A DNA stretch of 64,000 nucleotides from assembly GCA_964019335.1 (NCBI GenBank), contig OZ025663.1:344001-408000 (forward strand), given 5' to 3'. The position numbers and the translations under genes are program-made. Position 1 is the first letter of the stretch. The number at the start of each line of letters is the position of its first letter. The DNA comes from Diplonema japonicum. Its lineage: Eukaryota; Euglenozoa; Diplonemea; Diplonemida; Diplonemidae. The notes under the pieces were generated by a model. The model made no database searches, had not been told where the DNA came from, and was given only the letters and a program-made list of their open reading frames with translations. Positions 31,801-40,812 of this stretch are shown piece after piece.

Positions 31801-32517
31801 GGGGAGAAAAAAGGAAAAGGAACAACTCCAGTTCCCGACGAACGAGTGCAAAAAGCGTTGAAGTCACGTTCGAGGTACGTCGACAACGTAGGCAACGTGT
31901 TCATGCCGAGAGTTGATGCGGAGGACGAGGACAAGGTGTACATCGATCCTGAGGATGAACCGTCAATGCGGGAACTGCCTCCTGGCAAGGTGGAGGTGTG
32001 CCACAGTGGCGAGCTGTGCTATCTGAACGCAGACTTGTACAACTCCTGTAGAGGGAAGGTGACCGCGATTGACGACAACAGCATGCTGACCGTACAAACG
32101 CTCTCTGGCGAAGAGCTCAGTATCAGCTCCGCCGAGGTCGACCTCGCACCAGAAAGCGAAAAACCAGAACTGTGCATCGATGCAACCGTCGTCATTGTTT
32201 CGAAACGAACGGCAGTGTTAGGTGGGAAGAGGTACTTGGTAAGGGCACCAAGGATCCCTGAACCCGACGAAGAAGCCGAAGCGAAATGGAAAACCGTCGA
32301 GTCACAACTGTTAGCCGAACGGGAAGCTGAAGAGGAAACCATCCAGAAGTCATCCGAGAGGAAGCTGACCCGGATCACCTTTTCGAAGACCAACCGACAG
32401 GCTGTTTTGGAAGCGCACCGCAAGCAACGCGAAGAGTATTTCAACGAACAGCGCGAGAAGGGGAATCTATTCGTGGCGGAACCTGTGCAGGAAGATACTA
32501 AGAAGAAAAAGAAGTGA
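28876..32517 (+). CDS. ADGB: Androglobin-like protein (calpain-like domain, no globin visible)
   Basis: The 1,213-residue protein matches androglobin. Near the start it has LPQWEAEIGKEDWSGGKG and WKRPSAIFSPFKPVVIK. The calpain-like core follows with YNPYGKYIVKIFVRGCWRR, VVIDDRLPTD and EIWPALLAKALLKVLG. The C-terminal beta-rich region begins around residue 670, and a Lys-rich, helical tail ends EDTKKKKK. In animals androglobin is a large chimeric protein in which a permuted globin and an IQ motif lie between the calpain-like and C-terminal regions; it is needed for sperm flagella. Here that interval (about 30600-30900) is only a Lys/Ala-rich linker, with no globin helices or IQ motif that I can see. 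Catalytic residues of a working calpain are not evident. A role at the flagellum is inferred. Confidence 0.78.
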   Translation: MAPKKPPPKAAQTGRPSDANGLFVECELPQWEAEIGKEDWSGGKGEYSQAGAVVDNALLFVDPAQDPEPWEIDVLTQHNKGWKRPSAIFSPFKPVVIKLATPDDPYEGPLAPPEEAGESDHDQPVRTRESVIAAYRAVRKLKGANPVPGSEQSKRAKGTSKRAEARRNQPTPCYMQAFNSCLAVVQNAQELIPRDQYLWELIYPQAVVGNGIRLPQYNPYGKYIVKIFVRGCWRRVVIDDRLPTDIFGQSLLTVTEGKEIWPALLAKALLKVLGPTKQNTIFTDPLWCLWSLLPGYIPQVLDPTLGTSSILGYFNRMMEQKRLLERPEKDEKEGREKFIVAALPKEGCVSFEANGLHTNQLYHILEARPLETPPTTMIRVVSPFINWSGEGCYNDGEIWTEEFEAELGFSRSNRTCNENSWNDAWLSWESFHSAFSKVVVFRSVANVNKYAHYKALCNDGQRATRWLYIKSDIPTQILVAYSGDSRTEEEPSAEALPFPMERFQCTIKTYDWRESLPLKHLTHFEVDAKETDSFTVTIPPSPDGKTFKIDCHGMQKDAVFSLMTEREVQWLDTQEELLQQHLEVSTWTDISEVDQHAKDDLTIWLKKVIMVKQACTAVFNVEDVPLGTPSNTPVPDEGGAKKGAKKPAAKEAPLVQSTLDAATIARLKEEHATKRIDLLSWSRLLIKNLDTGHITYDVLGTISPITLEPTKNGHLLMAYALPNEDYPQSMYKLSATANCMNFDRGTPIVFKEVITKSGAYSVNESHELFRYNIVPQELVHMTLLVTITCKKSAPFVIEVFKSDELVWSVKGKGARYNSIAGPAFGEKTDPVEGVDGDMPAIVENLTLLPPDKGAGVKYCIVCKVGKEFAENVNNATQEKLREEFRNRAVTKKAEMEKEREKIITAVKAGEKPVLKETPEVPEEPSMSPPEEWGISYTLKAMCNTAKVTFEEDTLLRERLDEMKASWNKDEGKDAKGEKKGKGTTPVPDERVQKALKSRSRYVDNVGNVFMPRVDAEDEDKVYIDPEDEPSMRELPPGKVEVCHSGELCYLNADLYNSCRGKVTAIDDNSMLTVQTLSGEELSISSAEVDLAPESEKPELCIDATVVIVSKRTAVLGGKRYLVRAPRIPEPDEEAEAKWKTVESQLLAEREAEEETIQKSSERKLTRITFSKTNRQAVLEAHRKQREEYFNEQREKGNLFVAEPVQEDTKKKKK

Positions 32518-32619
32518 CACCCCTCCCCCCAGTCTCTTCACCCCCCTTGTAAATTTAAAATCTGTTTAACAGTTTTTCCTTGTCCCCGTAAACCCCGATT
32601 TTACAGAGAATATCATCAC

Positions 32620-33631
32620 ATGGCCACGGAGCTTAGCGTGGTGAATAGGTTGCTCGCTTTGTCGGGTGATGTAGCGAACCAGCCGTACATTGCGAGGAGA
32701 GGCATCCTGCCGACGTTGAAACGGTTTATGACAAATGGTGATATAGAGGTGCAACTGGTTGCTGCAAAGACGCTCCGACTCCTTGCCAGCCACCCGGACA
32801 ACCCAGACTACATTGCAGCAGAAGCCGGGATGGTGCAAACGGTTCTGACGACGTATGACGGCACAGAGAGTGCAGATTTAAAAGCAGAGCTGGAGGGTGT
32901 GATGGCGCACCTTAAAGCCGCGGCACCTACAACTTCAGCTTCTTCATCATCGGCAAAAGGGAAAAAGAAAGACGGCAAAACGTACCCAACTGTCCCTGAG
33001 CAGCACAAGAAACAACTCGCCCCCCGAACGCGCACGGAGAAAACCAAAATACAACGGCGGCACATGCTCCTCAAGGCCCCGGCCGTCAATTCTGCCAACG
33101 TGGACGATCTCGAACATCTGTTGCAAAACATCCGTGGAATGGTGTGTTTGTTCTCCTCCCCCCCCCCCTTTTTTTTAACTCCAACAGATATCATACTCGA
33201 TTGACACGCAGCAGCAGACGCTCAACCTTTTCCTCTCGACCCCCAAACATATCCTCCTGAAGCACTTGAAAGATGTGGGCTTTGAGTGTGAAGTTCTTGA
33301 AGAGCAGATTGCAAAGGTGTTCCCCCCCCCCCCCCCCCCCCCCTCTCATCTCCAACAATCGATAGGCGCACGGAGCAACAGGAGGGAGTACCCCCTCGTA
33401 TCTTTCGTCAGGACAGTCAACTGAGTCAGACTATAAGAGATCCCTTGTCGCGACTGGGGAGGCTAAGGATGTTGGAAGTGGATCACTGGCAGCACGTTTG
33501 AAGGAACAACATAAGGTTTGGGGAGAAAACAAATATAACAACCACAACAGAACCGAAACAAAGCATCTGCCGAAGAGAAGAACTCCGTGACAGGCTTCTT
33601 CACCGGCCTTGCTAGAAACTTATTGTCATAG
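32620..33631 (+). CDS. ARMC1: ARMC1 homologue (armadillo repeat-containing protein 1), four exons
   Basis: Exons 32620-33141, 33188-33316, 33366-33515 and 33551-33631 join in phase 0 to give 293 residues, against 282 in human ARMC1. Visible family features are the N-terminal ELSVVNRLLALSGD and armadillo-type helices, the middle HMA-like segment spanning the first junction (DLEHLLQNIRGM then ISYSIDTQQQTLNLFL), and the C-terminal amphipathic end SVTGFFTGLARNLLS, which matches the ARMC1 tail. Human ARMC1 is partly mitochondrial and interacts with DNAJC11 and the MICOS bridge. The introns are 46, 49 and 35 nt; the first two contain long C runs that destroy any read-through frame. Without splicing the protein would end in a C-rich tract at 33204. 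Confidence 0.85.
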
Positions 33632-34073
33632 TAAGGTACCGACTGGTTCTTTTTTTTTTTTTTTATTTTCTTTTTTCCTTTTTCTTTTTTTTTTATTCTC
33701 CTTTAGTGTTGATCAGATTTTCTTTTTCTTTGCTTCTTGCCTTCGATTAGAATTCCCCCCTGATGTCTTTCCGTCTTCCCCATACCCATTCCTTGTTATG
33801 TGTTTTTTTTTTTTCTGCTCACCCACCCACCACCCCCCCGTTTAAAAAAAAGGAAAACTTGTTCAATATTTTTATTTCTGCCCCCCCACCCGACAGTGAT
33901 TGGATGATCTCATTTATTTTTATTGTCCTTTTTTTTTATACCCCTCTCCTTTATTTCCAATTCCCCCTACTTTGCTGTTACATCTTTTTCACGCCCATTC
34001 GAAAGAGGGAGGAAGAAAGAAAAGAAAAGAAAATTTAAAATGGAACTTGCCTCTATCATCTCCCGTGTAAAAC
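33632..34073. other. T-rich intergenic spacer
   Basis: Mostly T and C runs with short A-rich segments. It presumably carries the ARMC1 3' UTR and the leader of the next gene. An ATG at 34040 opens a 20-codon frame that overlaps the next start. It may be an upstream ORF, or a first exon ending at 34066 before GTAAAAC. Confidence 0.5.
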
Positions 34074-37000
34074 ATGAATTCATTGGACACGCTGACACCT
34101 GAGAATTGCAGTTTTATTCCTAGCAAAAGTGAGTTTCAGTATTCGGTAAAAGTCCAGCGCCTTGTCCCACTATGGGTAGCGATCAAAGATGTCGTGAAAG
34201 AGATGGAAAAGGCAGGGGAAGGCCGGGTGGAAGAAGGGGATGAAGGGGGCACAAAGAGCCCAAGGAAGAAACGAAAAAAGAAAGGCCGGAAAAGAAAAGG
34301 CAAGAAGACGTTCAACTCGAGCGAAAGAACCGAAGACGATAAACAAGGACAACGGCCAAGCTGCATGGGTGCCAAGACACAACAAAACGCTGTTACCATG
34401 CCTGTGTCTAGTGCACCCATACCCTTGCGAGATGGGAGTGTGTACAATAAACAATGTAAAGACGCTTGCCACCCGCATCCCTTCGACAAGCCACCGTCGT
34501 TGCCTGTACTGCCTGCCCAGCAAGGGACGAATCCAGCCCCCCCAGCCCTTTCCTACCTTTTCGACGTCACTTCTGCTTACATTACCTCCCTCCGAACTCA
34601 GACCTTGCAAGGCTGGTCTCTTGTCATCGAAAGCATGGTCAACGAGACCCTGTCCACTGCCACTGCCCTTGCTGAGGAAGCGCACAGCCCACGCAGCCAA
34701 GCCATGTACTGCAAGACCATCGGGCGTTACCGATACAAGGTCAACGTGTGGGGCGAGCGGGGGACTACCATCGTAGGCAGCTTGGAGGGATATACAAAGA
34801 TCTTGAAACACGAGCTCCATGGCGCTGAAATGCTAGAGACTGCTGCCTCAGAGAAGCTCTTCACACCACCATCATACATCCTCGACTTGGGGGGTGTTCG
34901 TGTGTTGGTAGTCGCGCTTGTCAACACCAGCTCAAAGTGCATGGCAGGCTCGGAAGATGTGCGTCTGGGTGTGCAGACTGAGGCAGACATAGCCCCTGAC
35001 AACGACAACCACCCGCACCCCGTTATCGCTAGACCGCCCCCCGCGCTCACAGTAGAGCTTGCCAGTGTCGCAGCTACCATCCATCTTTCTGGGCACTGGG
35101 CGGAGCGCCTCCATCGCCGACGTTTTCTGCACACGCCTATCGACATGACTGTCTATCGGTACGGGTCCGGCGGTTACGGTTGGGTTGCTCTTAAAACACG
35201 CCGCGTCGTGCCCCCGAGTGCCTTCGGCTTCAGAAATGAGAACTACCTCGTCTCCAGAGTCCGCAGGGAGCTCCTCGCACTGCACAATGTGGCGCTTAGC
35301 AGTGACGCGCTATCGCCCTTCGGGGACAACCGCCGCAACTGGCACGACGGGAAGGTCCGCAGCCTGTCCGCAAAGCTACTCAGCACGTTGCCTGCAATCT
35401 CAGCGCAGCTAGATGATGAGCTGACAAAAACACCCGACACGAAGCTGTACCTTCGTGTTGCCACTGCAGGAGGGCTGTTGGTATTTCTGCACAAGAACGG
35501 CTGCAACTGTCGCCTTATGGGCTTGATACTCTCGCACTGCACCTCGAAAGCCGCAGCCACGTCGTTGCAGATCGAGATGGTCGCTCGCACATTCCGCTCG
35601 ATCTTGCACCACCTCCACAAAAGCACCGATGTAGAGGATGCTTTCCATATGCTCTTCGAGACCCTCGATGGGAATGACTTCGCAGCACACCTTCTAGAGA
35701 AGTATCCACATTGCCCTTCATTTGTGCCGTCAGAGTTGCCTCACGACATGCTGCTGAGCGCCATTGGAAGAGTGGCAGGCCTTTCGTACACCGAAGGCCT
35801 CCCTTTCAAGTACCACCCTGAAATCGGAGTGCAGTGGGTTGAACGAATAACATGCAGAAGGGCACCGTGGTCGGGAGGTGAAGACAGTCCCGCCAAGCTT
35901 CATAAAGTGAAGTGCCACTTAGAGGGGAAGTTTGAGGAGAGCCCGACACCGTCGTTGGGCGTGGCACTTGTGACCATGAAACTGGCGAGGAAGGCGCATG
36001 GGATGACCCATAAGTTCAGGTACATTTCGCACACAGGGTCCACGATACTGTTGGACATTTCGCAGAAGGCCTTGCAGCCGTGGAACGTGCACTTCGGGAT
36101 GATGCTGAGTCAGAGCGAGGACGGGGGGTCGCCTTCCATCGTGTTGGGTGTTTATCAGTGCAGGCTGTGGCGGCAGGAGGACGGGGTGGATGGCGCGAGA
36201 AGTTTCCATGTGACCACCTTCAGAGAACTGATGGAGAGGTACTGCAGCACGTGGGTGGGAGACACCCTGCCGCTGGTCCGCAAAAAGAGGAGGGCTGCAC
36301 GTTGCATGAAAGGACTTGCACCCACGGGCGTTCTCCGCCTAGGGTCCAGGGGCTTCATCCAAAGGTTCGTGACGACACCGCATCTCGTCAAAAAGTACGG
36401 TTTCAACTCAGGTGACGTACTGCAATACACCCGTACACCCCTGCGAGGGGTTACCACCACTGTGCTGGGCTATTTCAATGCTGTGTTGTGGGTGCATGAC
36501 GACACGGAGGGATTCCCAAAACCGCTGCAGGGCAGCTCCTTCCACGAAATACAATCGACATTCGGGTTCCGTCTTCTTGGAAAGACCACCCTGCAAAACC
36601 ATCCCACAGACAGCATCACCGTCGAAGGACAGCAGCTGCGTGTAGCATATCGAGTGTTAAATAAGTACGGTGTGCAGCACAGCCAGATCGTGCAATTCAC
36701 AAACGGTGAGTTTGAAGGGAAGAAGTGCGTCGTGCTAGGTGTCGGGCTCGATGCCTTGTGGGTGGACATGATGTGCTCGAAGACGCCGCTTACGCGTATC
36801 GATCCTAGGATGTTGCCTGGAAAGGTGTTGGGCACAACTAGTTTGCCGGTTTCTATCCCTGACATACAATACGCGCCTCTCACGTACCCTGTTGTGCCTC
36901 ATGGAGATATTAAAGAATTTGATACTCGCACATCAGCTTGTTTGAGGTTTGGCGTGTTCCACTCTCAGCGCTTTAAGATCGTCAGAGATAGGTACGCGAC

Positions 37001-40000
37001 GTGCATGGGGACTGTGATCGGCGTGCGTGACAACATGGTGTGGGGTCACATCGACGGTGCTAAAGGTGCATCAGTACTCGACAAGGGAAGCCTGCGCATC
37101 CTGGCAATGTCTTTCAAGGACACCGTCGTCAAACCGGCCGCTCTACCACGGCAATGGCGGCGCCTTCAGGGCGCCTTGAATATGTTGGGCTCCAACATAC
37201 TCGAAAAGAAAACCCATTTTGTGAAAAGGTCCGAGACCCCCAAACCTGTACTTGATAGACAAAGGAACGATACTGGCGTGCGATGCCTTTCTGTCATAGG
37301 TGAGGTGCTGAAGTTTTATACGTCTTATGAGATATGTGCGAAGTACGGCTACCACTTTGGCCAGCTTGTCGAAGTGGATGGTGTAGAGGGCACCATAATC
37401 GGGGTTGCATTAGGCGAGCTGTGGTGGAAGGAAACGACCAGCCTGGCATGCAAACCCCTTGCAGGGGGGAATAAGCAAACCATAACCGCCAATCACACTG
37501 TCATCATCAAGGGCATTGCCCCTGACTTCACGGAGTTCTATGACAGCCTGATGCATCCCACAGCTGTTGTGTTGAGGTCCAACACGCATGCTTCTTTCCT
37601 GCTTCCTGAGATTGCTTACGAGGAGGACGCAGAAGGTGCCCTCATGGGACTGAGCGTCGGCAAGGAACTTCTTGCCTTCAATTTCATGCCCAGTAGAATC
37701 ATCGAGCTTGCATCCATCCGACTCCCTGACGGCAGTGTAGCTAGAAGGTACACTGAAGGGATGGTCCCAACCGCTACAGTTGCTGGTGTCTCGAAAGGAG
37801 AGCTGTGGGTGAGGATGGATGGGTGCAGCTATGTGGAACCCATACCGCGAGCGGAGGTTGAGCTGTGGACTGTTGTGCAGGTGGAGAACAAGCTGATGAA
37901 ATCGAAGAGTGGCGATGCGGATGCAGTGCGGCGGAGCACCATACAAGGGGACGCAATGCTGCTGGTGCAGCCAGATGTGAACTTCTCAAAACATTTTGAG
38001 CCGTGCTGTCACATCTGGGAGTATCAGAACCCCGGGAAAAATACTAAATGGAAGGTGTTCACAAACTGGCAAGATATCGACGACGGATCCAGGGGAGGGG
38101 CACAACTGCTCACGGTTCACGATGCGGCTCTGCGTTGTGATGTGACAATAGACTTTGTTAAGCTCACTGCAAGCGTGCGCGGCTCTGTAGTGGATGACAG
38201 GCCAGTTAGAAAACGTGAGGCCTTTAGCGTAGTGGAGTATGCAAAAGCAATGCGTTTTGTCGACCTGTCGGCAGGCGGCAAGTGGCACAGCCTCCTGTGT
38301 GAGAAGATACGATCAGCTTACCAAGCCACCCACATGTGCCAGCCAAGGGAAGACGGAACTCGGTGTCCTGTCCTTGAAAAGGAAGAGCTCATGAGCATCG
38401 CCGAGCCGGTGGTCAGCAGCTTGTTTAACATCTACAAAATCATTGTCGAGGAGTACTGTTGCGACGTGGACCCTCGTAAGGTACTGCGCACTGTCGCCGC
38501 CTACTCACCTGTCAACAGGCTGCTGCTCTGCAGGTGGGTTCTCCTGTCGCATGGAATCAGATTGGGCGAGGGTGAGAACCTTGAGAAGGCCGCCTTGCTG
38601 TGGGGTGCTTATGAAAGGTACAAGGAAGTGACGCTGAGTTTGCCACCTTCAGCTGACCTACAAGAATTAATAAAAGGGATGATAGAGGCTACCGCAGGGA
38701 GTGAAATGGTAGAGAGGGAGAAGATCAGGAACGACGAGATCCAGGAAGCAGGTGTGATGCTGGTGGTACTGGCACAAGTGAAGCAGGGGTGCCACAAGGG
38801 AAACGTGTACAGCGAAGTCGCTCTGGAGGAAAAAATAGCAAAAGCAATGAAGGAAACTGTTGCAAAACCGGCACCCCTTGCGCAACCTACAGCCAAGCAG
38901 CCGTCTAAAAGGACGAAGCAAAACTGGCAGGGCGGAGAGGTGCGTCTTAAGAACCGGCATGACACCCACGTGTACGTCGACACAACGGGCGACATCTACT
39001 TCGACATCACGCCCGAAGCATGCCAGCCGTTCGGGTACGAGGCTGGTGATCTTGTCCGTTGCGGGTTTGGGGATCTCAAGGGCAACGAAGCGATCATCTT
39101 AGGAGTCAACAACGCTGCTCTGTGGCGGTACGATGTCTCGACAAGGAGAGCCCACCCCTTCGAGGGGACGTCAAAGAGGGACATCGACAGGAGGCACAAT
39201 CTACAAGTGGTGTCATCGAAGCACCCCTTGCCGCGTCATGACCCGTTCCCGTTTGTACTCGAAGACAGCCGTGTAGAGTATTTCGATATAAGTTCCGAGA
39301 CGCTGCAGGAGTATGGGCTGCACCACGGCGAGCGATATGCGGTCGATGGTCACGGGGTGGTCACGGTGATAGGACAGTTTGAAGGCACTGTGTGGTTTGC
39401 ATCCGACTGGTCTGGGGCGTTCACAATACCGGGATTCTGGGACCTGTCCCCTGCAATCCTGTACGCGACTACCGTGCGGGCGTACCAGAGCAAAGAGAAG
39501 CTGTCTGCCAAAGCGAAGTTAAACGAGGATACAGTAATTGCTTTGGACATCACAAAACACGAGCTTAACAAACACTCAGTCGTGCTCGGGGCTGTCGTAG
39601 AACACCATGGGGAGGAATGCCCAGTATGCGGGGTACAACGGGGAACAGTCTACGTAATGGTTGGGAACACCGTGACGGGACTGGAAAAAGGTACCTTGAG
39701 TCTAACAGGAGAAGTTATTGATGTACCTGTTGAACACATTGAGTTCAAAGAGGATTCCGATGTTTCGAGCTTCAGATACCTCGGCCCGTCGGGCGCTGTG
39801 AGGACATTTGACAGAAAACCTGGAAACCTGCGTCTATGGGGCGTACAAGCTAACGATATTATTCAGTTCGGAGCAGGCATCTATGAAGACAGCACAGCCA
39901 TTGTGGTTGGCATCCGAGAGGGGCACCTGTGGGTCGACTTCAACAATGGCATCGCTGTCCCCATCACCGCCCCAACAGCCAAAGCTTTCCGCGCAGATTA

Positions 40001-40049
40001 CTTACCTCAAGCCGTCGGTTCGACTGAGCTTTCCCCCTACCTTGGATGA
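34074..40049 (+). CDS. Giant CLU-like, WWE and beta-repeat protein
   Basis: The 1,991-residue protein has a basic low-complexity N-terminus. A region around residues 440-530 (ATAGGLLVFLHKNGCNCRLMG ... EMVARTFRSILHHL) resembles the core of CLU/TIF31 proteins, which bind mRNAs for mitochondrial proteins. About ten diverged copies follow of a 70-90 residue unit of the form 'aromatic-Asp, YGF-GD/Q-V, GTVIGV, LWV-D-G' (for example near residues 755-830, 955-1010, 1085-1140, 1640-1710 and 1915-1975). A WWE-like domain (HIWEYQNPGKNTKW ... DFVKLTASVRG, residues about 1310-1370) interrupts the array. The repeat resembles one I associate with very large kinetoplastid proteins. An alternative start uses ATG 34040 with an intron 34067-34139. 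Ligand and role are unknown; protein or poly-ADP-ribose scaffolding is only a suggestion. Confidence 0.75.
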   Translation: MNSLDTLTPENCSFIPSKSEFQYSVKVQRLVPLWVAIKDVVKEMEKAGEGRVEEGDEGGTKSPRKKRKKKGRKRKGKKTFNSSERTEDDKQGQRPSCMGAKTQQNAVTMPVSSAPIPLRDGSVYNKQCKDACHPHPFDKPPSLPVLPAQQGTNPAPPALSYLFDVTSAYITSLRTQTLQGWSLVIESMVNETLSTATALAEEAHSPRSQAMYCKTIGRYRYKVNVWGERGTTIVGSLEGYTKILKHELHGAEMLETAASEKLFTPPSYILDLGGVRVLVVALVNTSSKCMAGSEDVRLGVQTEADIAPDNDNHPHPVIARPPPALTVELASVAATIHLSGHWAERLHRRRFLHTPIDMTVYRYGSGGYGWVALKTRRVVPPSAFGFRNENYLVSRVRRELLALHNVALSSDALSPFGDNRRNWHDGKVRSLSAKLLSTLPAISAQLDDELTKTPDTKLYLRVATAGGLLVFLHKNGCNCRLMGLILSHCTSKAAATSLQIEMVARTFRSILHHLHKSTDVEDAFHMLFETLDGNDFAAHLLEKYPHCPSFVPSELPHDMLLSAIGRVAGLSYTEGLPFKYHPEIGVQWVERITCRRAPWSGGEDSPAKLHKVKCHLEGKFEESPTPSLGVALVTMKLARKAHGMTHKFRYISHTGSTILLDISQKALQPWNVHFGMMLSQSEDGGSPSIVLGVYQCRLWRQEDGVDGARSFHVTTFRELMERYCSTWVGDTLPLVRKKRRAARCMKGLAPTGVLRLGSRGFIQRFVTTPHLVKKYGFNSGDVLQYTRTPLRGVTTTVLGYFNAVLWVHDDTEGFPKPLQGSSFHEIQSTFGFRLLGKTTLQNHPTDSITVEGQQLRVAYRVLNKYGVQHSQIVQFTNGEFEGKKCVVLGVGLDALWVDMMCSKTPLTRIDPRMLPGKVLGTTSLPVSIPDIQYAPLTYPVVPHGDIKEFDTRTSACLRFGVFHSQRFKIVRDRYATCMGTVIGVRDNMVWGHIDGAKGASVLDKGSLRILAMSFKDTVVKPAALPRQWRRLQGALNMLGSNILEKKTHFVKRSETPKPVLDRQRNDTGVRCLSVIGEVLKFYTSYEICAKYGYHFGQLVEVDGVEGTIIGVALGELWWKETTSLACKPLAGGNKQTITANHTVIIKGIAPDFTEFYDSLMHPTAVVLRSNTHASFLLPEIAYEEDAEGALMGLSVGKELLAFNFMPSRIIELASIRLPDGSVARRYTEGMVPTATVAGVSKGELWVRMDGCSYVEPIPRAEVELWTVVQVENKLMKSKSGDADAVRRSTIQGDAMLLVQPDVNFSKHFEPCCHIWEYQNPGKNTKWKVFTNWQDIDDGSRGGAQLLTVHDAALRCDVTIDFVKLTASVRGSVVDDRPVRKREAFSVVEYAKAMRFVDLSAGGKWHSLLCEKIRSAYQATHMCQPREDGTRCPVLEKEELMSIAEPVVSSLFNIYKIIVEEYCCDVDPRKVLRTVAAYSPVNRLLLCRWVLLSHGIRLGEGENLEKAALLWGAYERYKEVTLSLPPSADLQELIKGMIEATAGSEMVEREKIRNDEIQEAGVMLVVLAQVKQGCHKGNVYSEVALEEKIAKAMKETVAKPAPLAQPTAKQPSKRTKQNWQGGEVRLKNRHDTHVYVDTTGDIYFDITPEACQPFGYEAGDLVRCGFGDLKGNEAIILGVNNAALWRYDVSTRRAHPFEGTSKRDIDRRHNLQVVSSKHPLPRHDPFPFVLEDSRVEYFDISSETLQEYGLHHGERYAVDGHGVVTVIGQFEGTVWFASDWSGAFTIPGFWDLSPAILYATTVRAYQSKEKLSAKAKLNEDTVIALDITKHELNKHSVVLGAVVEHHGEECPVCGVQRGTVYVMVGNTVTGLEKGTLSLTGEVIDVPVEHIEFKEDSDVSSFRYLGPSGAVRTFDRKPGNLRLWGVQANDIIQFGAGIYEDSTAIVVGIREGHLWVDFNNGIAVPITAPTAKAFRADYLPQAVGSTELSPYLG

Positions 40050-40152
40050 CGACGGTTTACACTGTTACTCTGTGTTATTATCTTTTTGTTTTCATGCACC
40101 TTTCCTCCACTCGCTTTTGTAAAAAAATAATTATCTTTAAGAATCGGGTGCT

Positions 40153-40713
40153 ATGCTGGGTGTTATGCCGAGGAGAAGCAATAGAACCTGTAAATGGGTA
40201 AAATGGTACTCGGAGCTCCACGGCGCCCTGCCTGAAATACCTAAAAATCGAGTTGGGCGCACCGCACAACACAGCAAGGAGGAAAAGATGCAGGTAGGGC
40301 ACGATTGTGTTGACCCTGAGGGGAAGAGATTGTGCAAAGAGATAGATGACGAATACAGGAAAATAAAAAGTACCCTCCCTGCTCACAAGGTCTCGGAACC
40401 TTTGGAACTGCCCGAAATATACTCTTGCAGAAGGAATGCGCGCAGGCACACCACCCCCCCGCCCGAGTTGCCCAGCTGCGGGAAAACCTCGTTTCAGCCT
40501 CCGACGCCTCTGGAGGCATTTCGTTATAACACAACCGGAAAGCGGCACCCTGCCTACTGTAATCTGACACCTGAGATGGAGGGGAAAATGAAGGATCTGA
40601 GCAGATACGAAAAGGACCGCAAGGCGTATGAACGGCAACTCGAGGGGTTGAAACTGTTACTGGAATGCGGCCCCATGGGACAACACTTGTCGATGGTGCA
40701 CGGGATGATATGA
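40153..40713 (+). CDS. Unrecognised basic protein
   Basis: A 186-residue frame between two well-supported genes, preceded by a T/C-rich tract ending in TTTAAG near 40141. It is rich in Lys, Arg, Pro and Cys, with a proline-rich centre (TPPPELPSCGKTSFQPPTP) and a helical C-terminus around RYEKDRKAYERQLEGLKLLL. No membrane segment, signal peptide or named domain is evident. The first ATG is used; an ATG four codons later is equally possible. Its position, codon composition and non-repetitive sequence favour a real gene. Confidence 0.6.
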   Translation: MLGVMPRRSNRTCKWVKWYSELHGALPEIPKNRVGRTAQHSKEEKMQVGHDCVDPEGKRLCKEIDDEYRKIKSTLPAHKVSEPLELPEIYSCRRNARRHTTPPPELPSCGKTSFQPPTPLEAFRYNTTGKRHPAYCNLTPEMEGKMKDLSRYEKDRKAYERQLEGLKLLLECGPMGQHLSMVHGMI

Positions 40714-40741
40714 CCCCCCCCTCTTTTTTTGGTTTCCACCA

Positions 40742-40802
40742 ATTTTTTTTGTACCCCCCCTCCCATCCTTCTTCCATCTACGGCATTCCAATATCTGAAC
40801 AG
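40742..40802 (+). promoter_or_regulatory. Predicted spliced-leader acceptor for the Tim44/mL45-like gene
   Basis: T8 and C7 runs and TCCCATCCTTCTTCC lead to CTGAACAG at 40802, ten bases before the ATG at 40813. The region lies directly behind the preceding stop codon. Confidence 0.6.
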
Positions 40803-40812
40803 AAGGGGGAAA

